Positions 26,398 through 39,928 of a stretch of DNA of 64,000 nucleotides are shown here, in pieces (positions within the stretch are counted from its first letter, which is position 1; each line of letters begins with the position of its first letter). The stretch is taken from NCBI GenBank assembly GCA_001023535.1, contig CP011020.1:3113734-3177733 (forward strand), in the 5' to 3' direction. The notes beneath the pieces are model-generated. The model did no database searches. It saw nothing but the letters and a program-made list of their open reading frames with translations, and was not told the origin of the DNA. The DNA comes from Pseudomonas chlororaphis. Its GTDB lineage: Bacteria; Pseudomonadota; Gammaproteobacteria; Pseudomonadales; Pseudomonadaceae. A program made the position numbers and the translations under genes.

Positions 26398-26911
26398 CGC
26401 CACGATGCGAAGGGGCCGGTGGGCGCAGCCATACGCGGGGTGAGAACCCCAGCCTCTAGGACCCCGGCCATGCCGATGCATGCCCGAATGCATTTCCCCC
26501 TGTGGGAGCGGGCTCGCCCGCGAAAGCGCCCTACCAGCCGCCCCCTCCCTTGCCATCTCTCAATTCCACAGGCGCAATGCAATCAGGTGCTCCACCACCC
26601 CTTGCAAAACCCTCGATTAAAAGTCATCGCACAACGCTTATCTACTGTCAGAAATAACAGGTAACGGATATTTCCGACCAGTGACGCACATCGCCCTGTC
26701 CCTGCCATTCCTCGACTATCAGCTTGTTACAAGATCGAGCCATCAAACCCTGATCCTTCATCTATTCTCAGTCTCACGCAGTGAACCGAGGCGCACCCCA
26801 GCGGGGTCTTCGCACTGCGCAATCAATATTTAAACTGTCAATTCGAAGAATAGGTCGTAATGAAGTATGTGATTCGGTTGGCATCCTCGTTTCAGGTGAG
26901 GTGTCCAAATC
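26398..26911. other. Intergenic region upstream of the ADP-ribosyltransferase-like gene
   Basis: About 510 bases with no supported gene. A single REP arm (26501-26529) lies within it, and the last 200 bases are richer in A and T than the neighbouring genes. No promoter is named with confidence. Confidence 0.5.
26501..26529. repeat. Single REP palindrome (GTGGGAGCGGGC class)
   Basis: TGTGGGAGCGGGCTCGCCCG followed by CGAAAGCGC; no partner arm was found downstream. Confidence 0.7.
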
Positions 26912-27994
26912 ATGAGTAGAAGTAACGGTTTCATCCGGGCGACGGCGGTCGCCGTGGTGTTGGCTGGCGCCTGGCAAGCGGGTTCTTATGCGTGGGCGGC
27001 AACCCAGGGCTCGGCGCAGAAAGAAGAGCCCTGGTACCAGGCCTGGCTTCAGGTCACGGCAGACCCGAGCGTGGACATCCGTGCGACCACCCCTTCCCTG
27101 CGCTGGCGAACCGACATGGACACGCTCTATCGGGGCGACACCACCAATCAGGGGTTGGAGGCGTTCCAGGACGGGCTATTGCCCAAATCCGTCGCGTTTC
27201 CCGAAGACGAATGGATGTATGACTGGTTCAGGCATGGCGCTGGCGCCCCACGGTCGGTATATAGCAGCACCACCCGCAATCAACGTATCGCCCAGAGCTT
27301 CGCCAATGAATGGGTGTTCGAATTCAGGGCTCCCCATGGCATCGATCAGGAGCAATCGGGCGGGCCTATTGTAGGTGAGCAAGAGATCAGCTACCCGGGC
27401 GGGGTCAAGGGGATCTTTATCAAGCAGGCCTGCAACAAAACCAATCTCGCCGATTGTGTCGCGAACCCTAACTACCGTGAACCCACCGGTCACGAGACAA
27501 TGCAGGAAGTGGCCGCGACCCGAATCGATTGGAACAAGCTCACACCCGCAGAAGGTCTGGCCTGGACAACGAACAAACAATCCCTCTGGGCAGTGGGCTC
27601 GTCGAGGATCAATCCTGTGCAGGGAGCAGAAGCACTGGCCAGCGGGTTACGAGCAAAGAATTCGCAGCCACCGGTCTTACGCTGGGCGAGCAGCCCAGAG
27701 TCTCCCTCCATTCAATCGGTCGTCGTGGCATTTCGTGACTATAGCGATGCCAAGATCTGGGCGGTCACGGAAGCAGAAAACGGCGGCTGGGTCTATGAGG
27801 TCAGGCCCAACAGCGTGGCGGTGGATCTGTCAGGTGAATATACCGGCAACCGTCCAGGCGCCTTCGCATTCATCGGTGGTATCAAAAGCGGGCTGTTGAT
27901 GAACGCTCGCCGTTTCGAGAAAGGCGTGAGCCAACCGGTCGAGTGCATCGGCATTGAAAAAGAAGTTTGCCGACTCGAGAACGTCCACCAATAG
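26912..27994 (+). CDS. Secreted ADP-ribosyltransferase-like protein with a second, degenerate ART domain
   Basis: 360 residues with a signal peptide ending about residue 29-30 (SYAWA-AT). Residues about 65-185 carry the three landmarks of the RSE-type (cholera/pertussis-like) ADP-ribosyltransferases: LYRGDTT (Arg74), SSTT (118-121) and EQE (Glu156-Glu158) in EQEISYPGGVKG, close to the EQEVSALGG of heat-labile enterotoxin. Residues about 220-335 repeat the fold: WVYEVRP...GGIKSG (293-327) aligns without gaps to WVFEFRA...GGVKGI (134-168), but Arg, STT and EQE are replaced by Ala227, non-matching residues and Pro315/Ala317. Cys174/Cys182 and Cys345/Cys353 could form disulphides. GAGGTG precedes the ATG. 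No B-subunit gene is nearby. Activity is inferred, not shown. Confidence 0.75.
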   Translation: MSRSNGFIRATAVAVVLAGAWQAGSYAWAATQGSAQKEEPWYQAWLQVTADPSVDIRATTPSLRWRTDMDTLYRGDTTNQGLEAFQDGLLPKSVAFPEDEWMYDWFRHGAGAPRSVYSSTTRNQRIAQSFANEWVFEFRAPHGIDQEQSGGPIVGEQEISYPGGVKGIFIKQACNKTNLADCVANPNYREPTGHETMQEVAATRIDWNKLTPAEGLAWTTNKQSLWAVGSSRINPVQGAEALASGLRAKNSQPPVLRWASSPESPSIQSVVVAFRDYSDAKIWAVTEAENGGWVYEVRPNSVAVDLSGEYTGNRPGAFAFIGGIKSGLLMNARRFEKGVSQPVECIGIEKEVCRLENVHQ

Positions 27995-28051
27995 CTTCAA
28001 GCCGACACCAGCCGCCATGCAGGGTGGCTGGTCCACTTGAGGCCTTGTACA

Positions 28052-28078
28052 CCCCCTCGCCCTGCTGTGGCGAGGGGG
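28052..28078. terminator. REP-derived hairpin between convergent genes
   Basis: A 10-bp perfect stem CCCCCTCGCC (28052-28061) with 28069-28078 and a 7-nt loop. It lies 58 bases after the ADP-ribosyltransferase-like gene and before the convergent DUF6124 gene. There is no T run, so its termination strength is uncertain. Confidence 0.45.
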
Positions 28079-28125
28079 TCTGCGACCGCTGGGCCAGTCC
28101 GACAATGGGGCCGGTGCTTATGGCA

Positions 28126-28482
28126 TCAAACCCGGTGCTCTGCCCGGTCCAGGCATTTGTTCGCCAGCAATGTGCCCAGCTCGATCATCTGCGCCACGCC
28201 CAGTGCCACATGGCGTCGTGAACCTTCCAGGTCGAACGCCAGGTCGCTGAGCATGGCGTTGGCCGAGGCCAGGGTTTCGCTGAGGTTGGCCAGCATCACT
28301 TCGGGGTCGACACCGGCGGTCACGGTGAAGAGCTGCGTCGAGGGTTGGGGGGCTGACTCGCCGTCGTCAGGCTTGAGGTAATGGTCCATCGCTCGGTCGG
28401 CGGCTTCCTTCAGTTTTTCGGGGGCGTAGTCGCCGTAGGGGAAGGTGGATGCCGGGTTTGGAATGTCAGAATTATTTTTCAA
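28126..28482 (-). CDS. DUF6124 (DUF3077-like) family protein
   Basis: A 118-residue soluble protein of a family largely found in Pseudomonas. The pattern PEKLKEAADRAMDHYL, FTVTAGVDPEVMLANLSETLASANAMLSDLAF and HVALGVAQMIELGTLLANKCLD fits. Function is unknown. The start is TTG at 28482, preceded by AAGGAG; no ATG fits. Its leader contains an imperfect hairpin at 28506-28527 and, 109 bases upstream of the start, one copy of the 70-bp repeat that is also found upstream of the nucleotidyltransferase gene. Confidence 0.8.
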   Translation of the reverse strand: MKNNSDIPNPASTFPYGDYAPEKLKEAADRAMDHYLKPDDGESAPQPSTQLFTVTAGVDPEVMLANLSETLASANAMLSDLAFDLEGSRRHVALGVAQMIELGTLLANKCLDRAEHRV

Positions 28483-28591
28483 TGGAAGCTCCTTTTATTA
28501 ATGGAGCCCAGGACAAATTGTCCGGGCCTATTGCCCCTTGTGTTTTCGGACGGTCAAACCCGGTCGCTGAAATTGGCAGCGACATCCAAAG

Positions 28592-28661
28592 GCTAGAGCC
28601 CTCGCTTCCGAGGGACAACCTTAAAACTTGTCGGAAACTTCGGTGCGCCTGACAGACCAAT
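28592..28661. repeat. 70-bp direct repeat, copy 1
   Basis: It starts GCTAGAGCCCTCGCTTCC and ends CTGACAGACCAAT. It is nearly identical to 29900-29970 (one base change and one A indel). Read on the minus strand it contains the hairpin CCCTCG-GAAG-CGAGGG. It lies 109 bases upstream of the DUF6124 start. Confidence 0.92.
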
Positions 28662-28680
28662 GGACAAGTATTCACACAAC

Positions 28681-28704
28681 AAAAAACCGGCCTAGGCCGG
28701 TTTT
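28681..28704 (-). terminator. Terminator of the nucleotidyltransferase pair
   Basis: A perfect palindrome ACCGGCCTAGGCCGGT (28686-28701) with A and T runs on either side, just past the end of the minus-strand pair. It can work in both directions. Confidence 0.85.
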
Positions 28705-28720
28705 CATTGGTGATTTGGAT

Positions 28721-29173
28721 TCAAACAAACGCTGCCCGCTGCTCAGCCTCATAATGCCGAGTCTGAAAAGGCAAAAGGGTTTGCACCTTCAAACCAAGAC
28801 CTTCCTTTAACCCCCAAGAAAGAGCCAGTTCATCACGGCGCTTGCGAAGCGCGACAGCAGTCTGTGAGGTAATGGCTTGCTTGGGTGTCGAGCGCAAGAA
28901 CAGCTCTAGGGCATTGAAAACTTCCAACGCACGACTGTCCGTGACACACGAAAAACGGGTGAGTCGTTCGAGCAAATATCCTGCTCGACGCTGCTCGACC
29001 TCATCAGTGTGTTGGCTCAGGAAAGCTTGGGCTGCGCTTATTAAATCCGCGCTGGAATACCAGACAGCCTTGGCCATGCTCACAAGCGCAGCATCGTCTG
29101 CGTGATCCAATGGGTTCTTGACCAATGTGTCCAGAGCGGCCGAGAGGACTTGGCCGTTAGCAGGCTTCGTCAT
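28721..29173 (-). CDS. Unrecognised helical protein, partner of the nucleotidyltransferase
   Basis: About 150 residues, soluble, mostly helical by eye, with no motif I recognise. The middle reads HADDAALVSMAKAVWYSSADL and the second half contains ERLTRFSCVTDSRALEVFNAL. I use the ATG at 29173 because GGAGG lies eight bases upstream. The longer frame to 29251 runs deep into the upstream gene. It overlaps the nucleotidyltransferase stop by 17 bases, so the two are surely co-translated. A toxin-antitoxin or defence role is possible from the layout only. Confidence 0.7.
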   Translation of the reverse strand: MTKPANGQVLSAALDTLVKNPLDHADDAALVSMAKAVWYSSADLISAAQAFLSQHTDEVEQRRAGYLLERLTRFSCVTDSRALEVFNALELFLRSTPKQAITSQTAVALRKRRDELALSWGLKEGLGLKVQTLLPFQTRHYEAEQRAAFV

Positions 29174-29795
29174 CTGTATCCTCCAAATAATTTTGCAAAA
29201 TGTGGTTAAGAACAGAGGTTGGAGGCTCTTTGTTGCCAACATATACGTCAATTGCCTGCAGCGCCAGTCGACGCAGCTCGGAAGATAAAATGAAGCCAGC
29301 CCTCATAAGCGCCATGATGTCGCCAATATCTTGATCCGTTGCCCTACCCAGCTTTGAAATCGCAATATCGATCGGAGCGGCAATGTGAACATGCAAAGGA
29401 GACTCGACAGGGAACTCTTCAAAGGGAAGGCTTCGAACCCAGTAGTCCTCGTGAATTGGACCAAAGCTGGTGTTGTATTGGAGGTCGTAGTTTAGCTCCA
29501 TCAATCGACCGGATTTCTCGTCGCGAAATTGCTCGGGCACTTGCGCGAGCAGCATTCGAAGATCAAAACCGTCCGGAAGGCTGGCCTCATAGATTTCCGC
29601 GTCAACGTCCGTGGAAACACGATGATTTGTATAGAGGTGCACTGCGCATCCACCAAATACCATGACTTTAACCGCCCCTGGTTTTGCACTCTCAGATGTC
29701 AGCTCTGCTTCGACGGACTTGAACATTGAAACCAAAGCCTGCCCCAGCGCGGTGCGGGTATTGAGGCGAGGAGTGATCATTTCCGGCATTTCCAT
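29157..29795 (-). CDS. Nucleotidyltransferase-fold protein (DUF6036/AbiEii-like)
   Basis: A 212-residue protein with a minimal nucleotidyltransferase core. VFGGCAVHLYTNHRVSTDVDAE holds the Gly-Gly (48-49) and the metal-binding pair Asp63/Asp65. The later IDIAISKLGRATDQDIGDIMAL segment (about 141-162), with Lys147 and Arg150, matches the C-terminal signature of AbiEii/DUF6036-type enzymes. Such proteins often act as toxins or antitoxins by adding nucleotides to RNA or protein; no substrate can be predicted. The ATG at 29795 has GAGG nine bases upstream. Base composition is lower in GC than neighbouring housekeeping genes, judged by eye. Confidence 0.72.
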   Translation of the reverse strand: MEMPEMITPRLNTRTALGQALVSMFKSVEAELTSESAKPGAVKVMVFGGCAVHLYTNHRVSTDVDAEIYEASLPDGFDLRMLLAQVPEQFRDEKSGRLMELNYDLQYNTSFGPIHEDYWVRSLPFEEFPVESPLHVHIAAPIDIAISKLGRATDQDIGDIMALMRAGFILSSELRRLALQAIDVYVGNKEPPTSVLNHILQNYLEDTDDEAC

Positions 29796-29899
29796 GTTTG
29801 AACCTCAGAGGCTGGTGTTGCTCCTTGAAACCTGGATCTGCCACTCAGCCTTGCCAAAGACTAATAGGCGATCCATGCGCTTGGAGACGGGCCCCGAAA
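29796..29899. other. Leader of the nucleotidyltransferase pair
   Basis: About 100 bases between repeat copy 2 and the start codon; it contains an AAGGAGC also present in the DUF6124 leader. No gene. Confidence 0.4.
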
Positions 29900-29970
29900 G
29901 CTAGAGCCCTCGCTTCCGAGGGACAACCTTAAAAACTTGTCGGAAACTTCGGTGCGTCTGACAGACCAAT
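29900..29970. repeat. 70-bp direct repeat, copy 2
   Basis: A 71-base copy of the element at 28592-28661. It lies 104 bases upstream of the nucleotidyltransferase start, almost the same distance as copy 1 from the DUF6124 start. Confidence 0.92.
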
Positions 29971-30000
29971 TGCCTGGTTGCGGATGTTTCATACGGGGGC

Positions 30001-30247
30001 ATATCCGTTGCTGCGGTAATGGCTGCTGGCGGTTTCGCCCTTACGGCGACTTACTTTCTTTCAAACGCCCCGGAATGCCGGCCCAGAAGAAAGTAAGCAA
30101 AGAACGCTGGCCCCACCACTCGGCACCTCGCCTGGGCGAGGTGCCGAGTGGTGGGGCAAAGCGCTTTTGGTTACTTTTGGCGCTCTTCCAAAAGTGACCC
30201 GCCGTAAGGGCGGAACCCTAAGCAGCCATGACCGCAGCAACGGATAT
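30001..30247. mobile_element. MITE-like repeat with 27-bp terminal inverted repeats
   Basis: The ends ATATCCGTTGCTGCGGT-ATGGCTGCT (30001-30027) and 30221-30247 are inverted copies with one mismatch in 27. Inside, CGCCCTTACGGCG motifs are also inverted, and a 22-bp perfect stem (30111-30132 with 30135-30156, only two bases between) sits in the centre. No coding capacity. Similar sequences are, to my recollection, dispersed in fluorescens-group genomes. Confidence 0.75.
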
Positions 30248-30270
30248 ACACCCAAATCTCGCCCCCAATA

Positions 30271-30302
30271 AAAAACCCGCCGATCTACTCAGCGGGTTTT
30301 TC
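30271..30302 (-). terminator. Terminator of the purL-yqfO unit
   Basis: Stem AACCCGC (30274-30280) with GCGGGTT (30292-30298), flanked by A and T runs, just past the YqfO-like gene. Confidence 0.85.
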
Positions 30303-30328
30303 ATTTAAGCGATTCAAGCGTAGGAAGA

Positions 30329-30640
30329 TCAAAAATCTTCCAACCGCCACACCTCATACGCCGGCGTCTCGTAGGGATGGCTCTGTTTCAAAGCCTCCAC
30401 TACCCCACGAATCAACTCATCAGCGACAACCAGCTCCACCTTCCACTCCTCGACCTGCTCAACCTGCCCCGCCTCGCCAATGAACGGCTGGCTGCCGCCC
30501 AACGGGCGAAACTGGCCCAGGCCCAGCACTTGCCAGGCACAGTGATCATAGTCGCCGATTCGCCCGCCACCGGCAGCGAATACGGCGCTTTTGACCTCGT
30601 CCACATGGCTGGCCGGGACGAAGAAGCAGAGTTTGTACAC
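30329..30640 (-). CDS. YqfO/NIF3-like small domain protein
   Basis: A 103-residue protein equal to the CutA-like insert domain of NIF3/YqfO proteins. Landmarks are MYKLCFFVPASHVDEVKSAVF, GDYDHCAWQVLGLGQFRPL and SHPYETPAYEVWRL. Function is unknown; the fold suggests a small trimeric, ligand- or metal-binding protein. It begins 4 bases after purL ends, so it shares its transcript, and the terminator follows. Confidence 0.85.
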   Translation of the reverse strand: MYKLCFFVPASHVDEVKSAVFAAGGGRIGDYDHCAWQVLGLGQFRPLGGSQPFIGEAGQVEQVEEWKVELVVADELIRGVVEALKQSHPYETPAYEVWRLEDF

Positions 30641-30644
30641 GCCT

Positions 30645-36290
<5,646 letters not shown>

Positions 36291-36324
36291 AAGCCCCACA
36301 CAATCCCTGATGCTGTGATGAATC

Positions 36325-36455
36325 TGTGGCGAGGGGATTTATCCCCGTTGGGCTGCGAAGCAGCCCCAAAGCTGTCAACTCAATCTGCCTGACACACCGA
36401 GGCGCCAGATTTTAGGGCTGCTTCGCAGCCCAACGGGGATAAATCCCCTCGCCAC
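36325..36455. repeat. REPIN I
   Basis: A doublet with both arms of the GAGGGGATTTATCCCC class, between mltF and the convergent pdxJ. Confidence 0.88.
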
Positions 36456-36507
36456 AATGAATCAAGCAGGCCTTAAATAAGCAGGCATATTGAGTTATGT
36501 GGTGGCA

Positions 36508-37251
36508 TCAGGCCTTAGCAGCCGCCAGGATCAGCGCTTTCATTTCCGAGACCGCCGACTTGAACCCGACGAACAGCGCGTGGGCCACCAGCGCGTGGCC
36601 GATGTTCAGCTCGTTGATGCCCTTGATGGCCGCCACGGCCTCAACGTTGTGGTAGTGCAGGCCGTGGCCGGCGTTGACGATCAGGCCCTGGGCCAGGCCG
36701 AAGGTGACGCCATCGGCTACCCGCCGCAGCTCATCGGCCACGGCGGACGGGGTTTCGGCGTCGGCATAGCGGCCAGTGTGCAGTTCGATGGCCGGGGCGC
36801 CGACACGTCGGGAGGCTTCGATCTGCCGCTCGTCGGCGTCGATAAACAACGACACCTCGGCACCGGTCTTCGCCAGCCGCTCCACCGCCGCCTTGATCCG
36901 CGCTTCCTGCCCCGCCACGTCCAGGCCGCCTTCGGTGGTCAGTTCCTGGCGCGTCTCAGGCACCAGGCAGATGTGCGCCGGGCGGATGCGCTCGGCGAAC
37001 GCCATCATTTCCTCGGTCACGCCCATCTCGAAATTCATGCGGGTTTGCAGCACATCCTTGAGCAGCAGTACGTCGCGCTCCTGGATATGCCGGCGATCCT
37101 CCCGCAGGTGCACGGTGATGCCGTCGGCGCCCGCCTCTTCGGCGTCCAGTGCGGCCTTGACCGGATCCGGGTAGCGCGTACCCCGGGCCTGGCGGAGGGT
37201 GGCGACATGGTCGATGTTCACGCCGAGAAGAATGCGTTGGCTGGTGCTCAC
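36508..37251 (-). CDS. pdxJ: Pyridoxine 5'-phosphate synthase
   Basis: A 247-residue TIM-barrel enzyme that joins 1-deoxyxylulose 5-phosphate and 3-amino-2-oxopropyl phosphate into pyridoxine 5'-phosphate, the last step of the DXP-dependent vitamin B6 route. [34 protein letters not shown] and [11 protein letters not shown] are hallmark segments. It is the last gene of the lepA-lepB-rnc-era-recO-pdxJ series, 51 bases after recO. Confidence 0.97.
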   Translation of the reverse strand: MSTSQRILLGVNIDHVATLRQARGTRYPDPVKAALDAEEAGADGITVHLREDRRHIQERDVLLLKDVLQTRMNFEMGVTEEMMAFAERIRPAHICLVPETRQELTTEGGLDVAGQEARIKAAVERLAKTGAEVSLFIDADERQIEASRRVGAPAIELHTGRYADAETPSAVADELRRVADGVTFGLAQGLIVNAGHGLHYHNVEAVAAIKGINELNIGHALVAHALFVGFKSAVSEMKALILAAAKA

Positions 37252-37302
37252 GAAAAAGCGCTCCTGAATGGGCTAATGGACGGCCCACAGCATACGGGTT
37301 GA

Positions 37303-37992
37303 TCAAGGCTTGCGAAACAACTCGCGACTGACCAGCGGTTTGCCACCCAGGTGAACCGCCAGGGCCTGGCGCATCAGACGCTTGGCCGCCGACAAGGCGC
37401 CTGGCGCGGTCCAATCGGCTTCGGCCATGGCCAACAGTTCGGCGCCGTTGAACAAGCCCGGTTGCAACAGGTAGACCTGCTCGAGGCCGGCATCCACTTG
37501 CAAGCGGTACAGGCCGTCGGCCGCGATGGGCGCGCCATGCAGGTCGGTGTCCAGGGCAAAACCATAGCCAAGGTCATCCAGCAGCCGCCATTCGAACGAG
37601 CGCAACAGCGGCTCCAGCGGGCGGCCTTCGGCGAGGGCTAGCAGGGTCGCGGCGTAGTGGTCGAAGACCGCGGGATGGGGATCTTCGGCGGGCAGCAGGC
37701 GGATCAGCAATTCATTGAGGTACAGGCCGCTGAACAACGCCTCGCCATTGAGCCAGGCGGCAACGCCCTGGCTTTCCATGCGCCCGACATTCTTCAACTC
37801 GCCCCGACCGCGCAATTCGACTTCCAGCGGCACGAACGGCCGCGCCAGGGTCCCGGCCTTGCCCCGAGCCCCACGCAACACCGCCCGCAGCCGCCCTTGC
37901 GGCGTGAGGAAGTCCACCAGGGCGCTGCTTTCGCGGTAGGCGCGCGAATGCAGGACGTAGGCGGATTGGGCGATGGGTGGGCTGGAGGACAT
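37303..37992 (-). CDS. recO: DNA repair protein RecO
   Basis: A 229-residue RecFOR-pathway mediator that loads RecA on SSB-coated DNA. The N-terminal OB fold starts at [20 protein letters not shown] and [12 protein letters not shown]. The helical C-terminal part lacks an obvious zinc cysteine cluster, as in other gamma-proteobacteria. The ATG at 37992 (MSSSPPIAQ) gives the usual length; the frame is open 17 codons further. Confidence 0.95.
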   Translation of the reverse strand: MSSSPPIAQSAYVLHSRAYRESSALVDFLTPQGRLRAVLRGARGKAGTLARPFVPLEVELRGRGELKNVGRMESQGVAAWLNGEALFSGLYLNELLIRLLPAEDPHPAVFDHYAATLLALAEGRPLEPLLRSFEWRLLDDLGYGFALDTDLHGAPIAADGLYRLQVDAGLEQVYLLQPGLFNGAELLAMAEADWTAPGALSAAKRLMRQALAVHLGGKPLVSRELFRKP

Positions 37993-38043
37993 GGAAGTTG
38001 AAGTCTCGCTGACGGAGCACGTTTGTATAACAACCCAAACCAA

Positions 38044-38133
38044 TGTGGGAGCGGGCTTGCTCGCGAAGGCGGTGTATCAGTTAACAATGATGTCGACTGA
38101 CAGGACGCATTCGCGAGCAAGCCCGCTCCCACA
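38044..38133. repeat. REPIN J between recO and era
   Basis: A 90-bp doublet with GTGGGAGCGGGCTTGCTCGCG arms, inside the rnc-era-recO-pdxJ gene series. Confidence 0.88.
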
Positions 38134-38159
38134 AGGTCCGTGGCGTACGGCCGGACGGA

Positions 38160-39062
38160 TTAAAGGTCGCCGTAACCCAGCGAGCGCAACGCCCGCTCGT
38201 CGTCCGACCAACCACCCTTCACCTTGACCCACAGGTTGAGCATGATCTTGGAGTCGAACAGCAGCTCCATGTCCTTGCGCGCCTCGGTGCCGATGCGCTT
38301 GATGCGCTCGCCCTTGTCGCCAATGATGATTTTCTTCTGGCCGTCACGTTCGACGAGGATCAAGGCGTGGATGTGCAGGGTCTTGCCTTGCTGCTTGAAC
38401 TCTTCGATCTCGACGGTGATCTGGTACGGCAGCTCGGCGCCCATCTGGCGCATGATTTTCTCGCGCACCAGCTCGGCGGCCAGGAAACGGCTGCTGCGGT
38501 CGGTGATCTGGTCTTCCGGGAAGAAGTGATCGTTTTCCGGCAGGTGTTCGGCGATCACCCGCTCCAGCGCGTCGAGGTTATGGCCGTGCTGGGCCGAGAT
38601 CGGGATGATCTGGGCGTTGGGCAGTTGTTCCTGCAACCAGGTCAGGTGCGGCATCAGCTCGGCCTTGTCCTCGATGCGATCGGTCTTGTTCAGCGCCACG
38701 ATCAAGGGACCGGTCACGTACTGGACGCGTTCGAGGACCATCTGGTCTTCTTCGGTCCACTTGGTGCGGTCGACCACGAAGATCACCACGTCGACGTCTT
38801 TCAACGCCGCCGACGCCGTTTTGTTCATGTAGCGGTTCAACGCCTTCTCGCCGCCCTTGTGCATGCCAGGGGTGTCGACGTAGATCGCCTGCACGGCGCC
38901 TTCGGTCTTGATGCCCAGCATGTTGTGGCGGGTGGTCTGGGGCTTGCGCGAGGTGATCGCCAGCTTCTGCCCGAGGATGTGGTTCAGCAATGTGGACTTG
39001 CCCACGTTCGGCCGGCCAACAATGGCGACATAGCCGCAACGGGTCAGGGTTGTATCAGTCAT
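38160..39062 (-). CDS. era: GTPase Era
   Basis: A 300-residue GTPase needed for 30S ribosome assembly and 16S rRNA 3'-end maturation. G1 GRPNVGKS, G3 [10 protein letters not shown]4 NKTD and a C-terminal KH domain ([22 protein letters not shown]) are present. The start at 39062 (MTDTTLTRC) overlaps the end of rnc by 8 bases; an ATG six bases upstream is also possible. It is coupled to rnc, with which it acts in rRNA processing. Confidence 0.97.
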   Translation of the reverse strand: MTDTTLTRCGYVAIVGRPNVGKSTLLNHILGQKLAITSRKPQTTRHNMLGIKTEGAVQAIYVDTPGMHKGGEKALNRYMNKTASAALKDVDVVIFVVDRTKWTEEDQMVLERVQYVTGPLIVALNKTDRIEDKAELMPHLTWLQEQLPNAQIIPISAQHGHNLDALERVIAEHLPENDHFFPEDQITDRSSRFLAAELVREKIMRQMGAELPYQITVEIEEFKQQGKTLHIHALILVERDGQKKIIIGDKGERIKRIGTEARKDMELLFDSKIMLNLWVKVKGGWSDDERALRSLGYGDL

Positions 39063-39744
39063 TGCCATTCTCCACGCCCAGGGCAATCAGTGCTGCGGCG
39101 GCCGCTACCTGTTCGGCAATACGACGACTCACACCCTGGCCTCGGCTTTTTTCATTCAGTAAGACAACTTCGCATTCGACGAAGAAAGTTCGGCAATGCG
39201 GCTCGCCCTGGATATCCACGACTTCGTAGCGCGGCAGCTCGCAACTGCGCGACTGCAAAAACTCCTGCAGGCGCGTCTTCGGGTCCTTGTTGGTGTCCAC
39301 CAGCGTCAGGCTGTCGATCTCGGAGGTCAACCAGGCCAGCACGCGCTCGCGAGCCTTTTCCATGCCGGCGTCCAGGTAGATCGCGCCAATCAACGCTTCC
39401 AAGGCATCGGCGAGGATCGACTCGCGGCGAAAACCACCACTTTTCAACTCACCGGAACCCAGGCGCAGGTAGTCACCCAAGTCGAAACCACGGGCCAGCA
39501 CGGCCAGGGTCTCACCTTTTACCAGGCGCGCGCGCAAACGCGACAACTGGCCTTCACGGGCCAGCGGGAAGCGCTCGAACAGCGCCTCGCCGGCGACGAA
39601 GTTGAGGATCGCATCACCGAGGAATTCCAGGCGCTCATTGTTGCGACCGGCAAAACTGCGGTGAGTGAGGGCCAGGAGCATCAACTCCGGATCCTTGAAG
39701 GTATAGCCGAGCTGGCGCTCGAGACGGCTTAGAGAAACGCTCAC
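39055..39744 (-). CDS. rnc: Ribonuclease III
   Basis: A 229-residue double-strand-specific endoribonuclease for rRNA and mRNA processing. The signature [14 protein letters not shown] (about residues 37-50) and the metal-binding [14 protein letters not shown] are present, and a dsRNA-binding domain occupies the C-terminus (KTRLQEFLQ to AAAALIALG). The start codon is GTG at 39744, with only a weak ribosome binding site. The 184-base gap to lepB holds a hairpin and no convincing gene. Confidence 0.97.
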   Translation of the reverse strand: MSVSLSRLERQLGYTFKDPELMLLALTHRSFAGRNNERLEFLGDAILNFVAGEALFERFPLAREGQLSRLRARLVKGETLAVLARGFDLGDYLRLGSGELKSGGFRRESILADALEALIGAIYLDAGMEKARERVLAWLTSEIDSLTLVDTNKDPKTRLQEFLQSRSCELPRYEVVDIQGEPHCRTFFVECEVVLLNEKSRGQGVSRRIAEQVAAAAALIALGVENGND

Positions 39745-39898
39745 GGTTTACCCACGTAGAGTTCGTGGCTGGATTCCACTGCCAGGCCGGCAAAGCGCCG
39801 TTGGCTTGGGACAATTAACGCTGTGTTCAAAAATAACGTCCTGACTATCGTTGGCTTCAAGCTTTCGGGCAGCCTTATGCAGGCTCCAGAAATGCATT

Positions 39899-39921
39899 CG
39901 GCGCTGTGTTCAACAGCGCCG
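39899..39921 (-). promoter_or_regulatory. Hairpin downstream of lepB, leader of rnc
   Basis: An 8-bp stem CGGCGCTG (39899-39906) with CAGCGCCG (39914-39921) and no T run. RNase III commonly cleaves its own leader stem-loop in other bacteria, and this one lies upstream of rnc; it may, however, be only a lepB 3' structure. Confidence 0.4.
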
Positions 39922-39928
39922 TGTGGGA

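Noticed and set aside
29937..30197. A plus-strand frame starting MSETSVRLTDQ, also seen at 28628
   Set aside because: Both frames begin inside the 70-bp repeat and diverge at once after it. The shared start is explained by the DNA repeat and not by a conserved protein.
39746..39895. A 49-codon minus-strand frame between lepB and rnc
   Set aside because: There is no ribosome binding site, it begins in a hairpin region and does not resemble the DUF4845 protein found there in P. aeruginosa.
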